The notes beneath the pieces were generated by a model that made no database searches, was not told the origin of the DNA, and was given only the letters and a program-made list of their open reading frames with translations. A stretch of 64,000 nt of DNA, taken from contig NC_050098.1 of NCBI RefSeq assembly GCF_902167145.1, forward strand, positions 128,042,207 through 128,106,206, in the 5' to 3' direction. The stretch is from Zea mays. Taxonomy: Eukaryota > Streptophyta > Magnoliopsida > Poales > Poaceae. Positions 57,817 to 64,000 of this stretch are shown one piece after another. A program made the position numbers and the translations under genes. Numbering within the stretch: position 1 is the stretch's first letter; every line of letters starts with the position of its first letter.

Positions 57817-60079
57817 CACTGCAGACGATTTTCGGTGGCCACTCTTATTTTCGGTGGCTGACGTAGGCCGAAAAAAAAATAACTCCTTATTTTCGGCAGC
57901 TGACGCAAGCCGCCGAAAATAACGCTATTTTCGGCGGCCGTTGACACGGCCGCCGAAAATAAATGGATTTAAACCGTTAGCGTCGATTTCTTCTCTGCTT
58001 CTTCTCTTTCTCCTAGCCGACCCCACTAGCTTTCCTAGTCGCCGCCCACGCCGCCGACGCGCCGTCCCCGCCCCGTCCGCGCTATCGCGCCGCCCCAGTC
58101 ACGTCCTCGCCGTGCCGACGTGGCCGCGGCCCCGTTCCGCCGCACATCACCCGCCGCCCGGCTTCTCCCCGGCCGCGCCACCCCCGCCCCGGCCGCGTCC
58201 ATCGAGCTCTCCTCCCGCCATCGCTCTGCGCCCCGAGCCTTTCTCCATAAACAGGTTAATTTTTTTAGTTTTTTATTTCATATTTTTGGCGGTCGTTATT
58301 TAATTGCAGCCGAAATTAGTATATATTTGTAATTGTTGTTTGTTTGATTAGTGTATGTGATTAGTATTATTGTTTAGTTCGATTATATTAATGTATTAAT
58401 GGTATATGTGGTTCAGCAATTAGGGGTATATTGTATTTGTGGAATTACTTTTATATTAATATGTGATACAATTATATTATTAGTTTTATAAGTACATTAT
58501 ATTGGTATGGCGTACAGTTTCCATATTAGTGGTATGTGGTACTTAGTATAATTTAATTAATAGCATATCATTCTTTGTTTTATATATAAGTAATATAGTG
58601 TTTAGTGGCAGCGAAGTTATGTTGTTGAATTTTTTTGGGTCCTGCTAGTTTGTGGGTTTAAAACCTATCCTTGCCTATAGATATAGGATCGATACCCATG
58701 ACGAAGTTGAATAATGTTTTCACGATATGGTCTGGTTTAACAATCTCAGGCATGGCTGAAGATCGTGCATGGATATACAATGACTGAAGTAATAATGGAC
58801 GTCATTCTGATAATTGGGTAGCCAAGACCAAAGATTTTATGGACCATGTATTCTCCTTCTCATTAACCGGCACTGTCAGATGCCCTTGTAGGCGGCACAA
58901 AAACAGTATATTCCTTAATAAGTAAAGAGTTATCTTAGATCTTTGTCAGTTTGGATTTATGCCCGGATATGAGGTGTGGGAACATCATAGTGAGGTAGTA
59001 CCCAACCCGAATGTAGAAGAGGAGCAGAACAATGATTGAGCTGGTGATGATGCGATGCATGAGATGCTAGATTCGCTACGTCCAGAGTTAAACCTAAGCT
59101 CCGAGGATCCTACCACAGCAGAGGTTTTCAGATTTTTTAAACTACTAAAAGACTCTGAAGAGCCGTTGCATCAACACACAGATGTGAGTATACTCGCTTT
59201 TGTGACCCGGCTCATGGCCATTAAGTCCAAGTATTTTTTTTCTCGAACAACTGTTACAATGAGATTTTAAAGTTATTAGGATATGTGCTGCCAAAGACCA
59301 ATAAGTGGCCTAAAGACATCTACCGTTCAAAGACAATTATCAAAGGTCTCGGTATGGATTATGAAAAAATTGATGTGTGCAAAAATAACTGTATGCTTTT
59401 CATGAAGGAGCATGCGGGAGAGAAAAAATGTCTGAAATATGGACAATCTAGATTTGTGTAAGTTGTTAATGATGAGGGTGACAAGATGATGACAGATGTT
59501 GCACATAAGCAGCTTCGCTACTTGCCACTAACTCCTCGAGTGAAACGGTTGTTTCTATCTAAAAACCGCTATGCACATGTGATGGCACAAAGAAGGTGTC
59601 TGTGAGAACGATGAGCTAATTGTGCACCCTTTAGATGGGGATACTTGGAAGGCTCTTGACACGTTTGATCCAGACTTTGCAGCTGAACCGAGAAATGTTC
59701 AAATCGGCCTTGCGACCGATTGCTTCACACCTTTAGGTCAAATGACATCATCATACTCATGTTGGCCCGTCTTCGTTATTCCATACAACCTTTCACCTTC
59801 TCTTTGTATGAAATATGAATTTATATTTCTTTGCTTAATCATTCTTGGCCTAGACCATCCTGGAAAGAAACTCAATGTCATGTTAAAACCCTTAATTGAA
59901 GAGTTGAAGGAGCATTGGAAAGAAGTCGAAGCATACGATGTTTTTAAAAACAGATATACAAACTTCGGGTTGCGTATTTGTGGCTGGTGCATGACTTCAC
60001 GGTGTATGCTATTTTTGTCGGTTGGAGTACACATGGTAGATTGACATGTCCATATTGCGGTTCAGATACAGATTGCTTC
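57817..60079 (+). mobile_element. CACTA (En/Spm-type) transposon, 5' part
   Basis: It begins CACTGCAGACG (57,817), then has subterminal units built from TTTTCGG.GGC and its complement (57,827-57,962; for example TATTTTCGGCGGCC and GGCCGCCGAAAATA). A GC-rich stretch (58,010-58,250) comes next, followed by a transposase pseudogene. The right end is lost where the copia element inserted at 60,080; it may lie beyond the window. The opening differs from the usual CACTA by one base. Confidence 0.7.
58752..60079 (+). pseudogene. TNP2-like CACTA transposase, 5' part, broken
   Basis: The translation follows plant CACTA transposases. The N-terminal transposase-associated domain (DRAWIYND..., a GTVRCPCRRHKN segment, LCQFGFMPGYEVWEHH) is followed by a DAMHEMLDSLRPELNLSSED segment, LAFVTRLMAIKSKYFFS near 59,185-59,240, and the core transposase domain (YGQSRFV near 59,440, a LATDCFTPLGQMTSSYSCWP region near 59,710-59,765, a HPGKKLNVMLKPLIEELKE segment near 59,860). 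The start is ATG 58,752. Stops (near 58,784, 58,922 and 59,037) and a frameshift near 59,240 disable it. The two TGA stops at 58,784 and 59,037 replace conserved tryptophan (TGG). The catalytic part downstream is cut off at 60,079 by the copia LTR. Confidence 0.85.
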
Positions 60080-61265
60080 TTAAAGTCATCTAGAGGGGGG
60101 TGGATAGGCGAAATCTGAAATTATAAACTTAAGCACACACTACAAGCCGGGGTTAGCGTTAGAATGAATATTAAGTTCGGGGGAGAAGGGAAAACAAATC
60201 AACCAAGAAATAAAGCAGATGAACATGGTGATTTGTTTTACCGAGGTTCGGTTCTAAAGAACCTAGTCCTCGTTGAGGTGGTCACAAAGACCGGGTCTCT
60301 TTCAACCCTTTCCCTCTCTCAAACGGTCACTTAGACCGAGTGAGCTTTCTTCCTTGATTTCTTGGGTCACTTAGACCCCGCAAGGATCACCACACGATTG
60401 GTGTCTCTTGCTTTGCTTACAAGGCTTTGAGAATAAGAATGAGAGAAAGAAGAAAGTCAACCAAGCAACAAGAGCAACAAAGAAACACAAGAACGATCCT
60501 CTCACAAGTCCTAAAGCACTAGAATTGAATTGGGGACTTTGATTGGATCGGTGGCTTTGATTTGTGTCTTGGAGTGTTGCACTTTGCTCTTGTATTGAAT
60601 GAAGTGTGATGAATGCTTGGATTGTTGGAGTGGAGGTGGTTGAGGGGTATTTATAGCCCTCAACCACCAAACAACCGTTGGGGTTGGGTTGCTGTCGATG
60701 GGCGCACCGGACAGTCCGGTGCGCCAGCCACGTCACCCAACCGTTAGGGTTCGGGCACAGTCGACCGTTGGAGCTTTGTCTTCTTGTGGCACCGGCAGTC
60801 CGGTGCCACACCGGACAGACACTGTTCACTGTCTGGTGCGCCTCTGGCGACTGCTCTGACTTCTGAGCGCACTGTTCTTCACTGTTCACGGAGTCATCGG
60901 CTTTTGCAGTCGACCGTTGCGTGAAGGAGCCGTTGCTCCGCTGTTGCACCGGACAGTCCGGTGAATTATAGCGGAGCACGCCCAGAGAAACCCGAGGGTG
61001 GCGAGTTTGGAGTTGTACGGTCCTGGTGCACCGGACATTGTCCGGTGGCACACCGGACAGCCCGGTGCGCCAGACCAGGGCACACTCGGTTTCTTACTCC
61101 TTTCGAATTTGAACCCATTTCTTCAAACTTTTATTGGTTTGTGTTGAACCTTTATGCACCTGTATATCATATACTCTAGAGCAAACTAGTTAGTCCAATA
61201 TTTTTGTTGGGCATTCAACCACCAAAATTATTTATAGGAAAAGGTTAAACCCTATTTCCCTTTCA
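60080..61265 (-). repeat. 3' LTR of the minus-strand copia element
   Basis: Plus-strand text TTAAAGTCATCTAGAGGGGG...TTTCCCTTTCA, 1,186 bp. The first bases are TT instead of TG. It carries CACCGGACAGTCCGGTG palindromes at 60,706-60,722, 60,945-60,962 and 61,028-61,074. The minus-strand TATA box is at about 60,643-60,655 (complement of TATTTATAGCCC). Confidence 0.85.
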
Positions 61266-62071
61266 TTCTCCCCTTTTTGGTGATTGATACCAACACAAAC
61301 CAAAGCAAATATATAAGTGCAGAATTGAACTAGTTTGCATAATGTAAGTGCATAGGTTACATGGAATTAAACCAATTATTTAACATTTTTGGACCACATT
61401 TTCACCACTTGTTTTGTTTTTGCAAATTCTTTTGGAAAACATTTTCAAAGTCTTTTGCAGATAGTCAAAGGTACATGAATAAGATTGCATGAAGCATTTT
61501 TCTAGATTTGAAATTTCTCCCCCTGTTTCAAATGCTTTTCCTTTGACTAAACAAAACTCCCCCTAAATGAAATTCTCCACTTAGCTTTCAAGGGGGTTTT
61601 AATAGATACCAGTTAGAAACATATTTAGATTGCTAGTTTTGAAAAACTATACCAATTTGAAAGTATCATACTAATTTAAGAAATTTCTTATCAAAAGATA
61701 TCAATTGAAAAACAACCTTTTGTGAAACTAAAATTTTTGAAGTTGGTGGTGCGGTCCTTTTGCTTTGGGCTTAATATTTCTCCCCCTTTGGCATTAATCG
61801 CCAAAAACGGAGACTTTGAGAGCCCTTTTACTTTCTCCCCTATTGGTAAATGATATATGAGTGAAAGATTATACCAATTTGAGAGTGATGTAGAGTGACG
61901 GCGAAGGGTAAAAGATACCGGTAGAGTAGAGTGGAAGCCTTGTCTTCGCCGAAGAACTCCATTTACCTTTCAGTCTACGACTTACTGTAAGAATACACTT
62001 GAAAACACATTAGTCGTAGTCATGAAAGAGATATGATCAAAGGTATGTAAATGAGCTATGTGTGCAATGTT
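61266..62071 (-). other. 3' region with repeated polypurine tracts
   Basis: Complement of CTCCCCTTTTTGGTG next to the LTR (61,266-61,282) is the polypurine tract. Similar tracts occur at 61,515-61,528, 61,557-61,567, 61,779-61,791 and 61,833-61,842. No ORF of note. Confidence 0.8.
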
Positions 62072-64000
62072 TCAGTCAAAGTTCCGCGAATCAAGTATAT
62101 TTAGCTCATTCCTAAGTTTGCTAAAGGTTTTCTCATCTAATGGCTTGGTAAAGATATCGGCTAATTGTTCTTTGGTGCTAACATAAGCTATCTCGATATC
62201 CCCCCTTTGTGGTGATCCCTCAGAAAGTGATACCGAATGTCTATGTGCTTAGTGCGGCTGTGTTCAACGGGATTATCCGCCATGCGGATTGCACTCTCAT
62301 TATCACATAGGAGAGGGACTTTGCTCAATTTGTAGCCATAGTCCCTGAGGGTTTGCCTCATCCAAAGTAATTGCACACAACAATGACCTGCGGCAATATA
62401 CTCGGCTTCGGCGGTAGAAAGAGCTACTGAGTTTTGTTTCTTCGAAGCCCACGACACCAGGGATCTTCCCAGAAACTGACAAGTCTCTGATGTGCTCTTC
62501 CTATCAATTTTACACCCTGCCCAATCAGCATCAGAATATCCTATTAAATCAAAAGTGGATCCCTTGGGGTACCAAAGACCAAACTTAGGAGTATAAACTA
62601 AATATCTCATGATTCTTTTCACGGCCCTAAGGTGAATTTCCTTAGGATCGGCTTGGAACATTGCACACATGCATACAGAAAGCATAATATTCGATCGAGA
62701 TGCACATAAATAGAGTAAAGATCCTATCATCGACTGGTATACCTTTTGATCTACGGATTTACCTCCCGTGTCGAGGTTGAGATGCCCATTTGTTCCCATG
62801 GGTGTTTTGATGGGCTTGGCATCCTTCATTCCAAACTTGTTGAGTATGTCTTGAATGTACTTTGTTTGGCTGATGAAGGTGCCGTCTTGGAGTTGCTTGA
62901 CTTGAAATCCTAGAAAATACTTCAACTCCCCCATCATCGCCATCTCGAATTTCTGTATCATGATCCTACTAAACTCTTCACAAGTGGATTTGTTAGTAGA
63001 CCCAAATATGATATCATCAACATAAATTTGGCATACAAACAAATATTTTGCAATGGTTTTAGTAAAGAGTGTAGGATCGGCTTTTCCGACTTTGAAGCCA
63101 TTAGTGATAAGAAAATCTCGTAGGCATTCATACCATGCTCTTGGGGCTTGCTTGAGCCCATAAAGCGTGTTTGAGAGTTTATAGACATTATTAGGGTACT
63201 CACTATCTTAAAAGTTGGGAGGTTGCTCAACATAGACCTCTTCCTTGATTGGTCTATTAAGGAAGGCACTTTTCACGTCCATTTGGTAAAGCTTAAAGCC
63301 ATGGTGAGTAGCATAGGCAAGTAATATACAAATTGACTCAAGCCTAGCTACGGGTGCATAAGTTTCATCAAAGTCCAAACCTTTGACTTGTGAATAACCC
63401 TTGGCCACAAGTCGGGCTTTGTTCCTTGTCACCACACCATGCTCATCTTGCTTGTTGCGGAATACCCATTTGGTTCCTAAAATATTTTGGTTAGGACGTG
63501 GAACTAAATGCCATACCTCATTCCTCGTGAAGTTGTTGAGTTTCTCTTGCATTGCCAGCACCCAATCTGTATCTCTTAGTGCATCCTCCACCCTGTATGG
63601 ATCAATAGAGGACACAAAAGAGTAGTGTTCACAAAAATGTGCGACTCGAGACCGAGTAGTTACCCCCTTATGAATATCGCCAAGAATGGAGTTGACGGGG
63701 TGATCTCTTTGAATCGCTTGGTGGACTCTTGGGTGTGGCGGTCTTTGACCCTGTTTTTCTTGCTCATCTTATTTGTCTTCATCTCCCCCTTGATCATTGT
63801 CCTCCTCTTTGGGTGGCTCATCCTCTTGATCTTCATTATCTTGAGCCTGATCCTCATCTTGAGTTGGTGGAGATACTTGCATGGAAGATGACGGTTGATC
63901 TTGTGTTTGTGTGGGCTCTTCAGATTCCTTAGGACACACATCCCCAATGGACATGTTCCTTAGCGCGATGCATGGAGCCTCTTCATCATCTAATTCATCA
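62072..64000 (-). pseudogene. pol: copia pol: linker, reverse transcriptase and RNase H, broken
   Basis: One minus-strand frame runs from the window edge to about 62,195, with TAA stops near 63,766 and 63,205 and a frame change in the GGGGGG tract near 62,203. The pol stop (TGA) would be at 62,072-62,074. Recognisable parts: acidic linker (63,770-63,954), a [20 protein letters not shown] segment, [14 protein letters not shown] in the RT active site (near 63,015), and RNase H (YSDADWAG near 62,540, a STAEAEY segment near 62,405, CDNESAI near 62,310). Catalytic residues are kept. Both TAA stops replace codons that are GAA in relatives, as far as I can judge. Protease and integrase lie outside the window. 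Confidence 0.88.

Larger units (their letters stand above)
60080..64000 (-). mobile_element. SIRE/Maximus-type copia element, minus strand, continuing beyond window
   Basis: 3' LTR (60,080-61,265), polypurine tract, 3' region and the C-terminal part of pol are present. The 5' part lies beyond 64,000. It belongs to the same lineage as the 23,758-32,768 element but to another subfamily, being clearly diverged in pol and LTR. It inserted into the CACTA transposase. Confidence 0.85.

Overview
This window looks like nuclear DNA from a large, repeat-rich grass genome, most likely maize or a close Zea relative. I base that on layered LTR retrotransposons, LTRs longer than 3 kb with TGTAACACC...GGTGTGACA ends, SIRE/Maximus-type copia elements whose LTRs carry CACCGGAC/GTCCGGTG palindromes, a Tat-type gypsy element with a second RNase H, and a gene-fragment-carrying Helitron. 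The species call rests on recognition, not on a database search. I found no intact host gene. Everything that reads as protein comes from a mobile element or a captured, broken gene fragment.

Left part (1-23,280): a stack of old LTRs. A long type-A LTR (1-1893) sits in the 3' end of another LTR element (LTR 2017-2684), which interrupts a minus-strand type-B LTR (2685-4830), which lies inside a plus-strand type-B LTR (4831-5806). Next come a minus-strand solo copia LTR with a 5-bp target duplication (5944-7426), an older minus-strand LTR region (about 8281-10,530) carrying an ACCCGAA-rich 500-bp insertion, and a decayed copia RT/RNase H pseudogene with its LTR. A minus-strand Helitron (13,436-16,636) carries a PP2C phosphatase pseudogene and an unidentified gene fragment. 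A palindromic MITE is split by a 4.9-kb solo LTR (17,203-22,089), itself split by a solo copia LTR.

Middle part (23,281-56,030): one nested complex. A gypsy-type LTR (from about 23,281) was split by a very young copia element (23,758-32,768; 1,288-bp LTRs with one mismatch between them; target duplication aaacc) and by a 528-bp hAT-like element (33,278-33,805). Its leader was split by a type-B solo LTR (34,112-51,628), which contains a complete but inactive Tat-lineage gypsy element (35,720-49,874; gag, protease, RT, RNase H, a second RNase H, integrase, long 3' region with antisense ORFs). A third type-A LTR (51,683 to about 55,420) follows, then another fragment of the first LTR family.

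Right part (56,031-64,000): a minus-strand copia remnant that keeps only gag and a 3' LTR, a CACTA element with a TNP2-like transposase pseudogene (57,817-60,079), and a minus-strand SIRE-type copia element (60,080 to beyond the window) inserted into that transposase. Premature stops in several elements fit C-to-T change at plant methylation contexts. The nested order gives a relative chronology, with the 23,758-32,768 copia among the youngest events.
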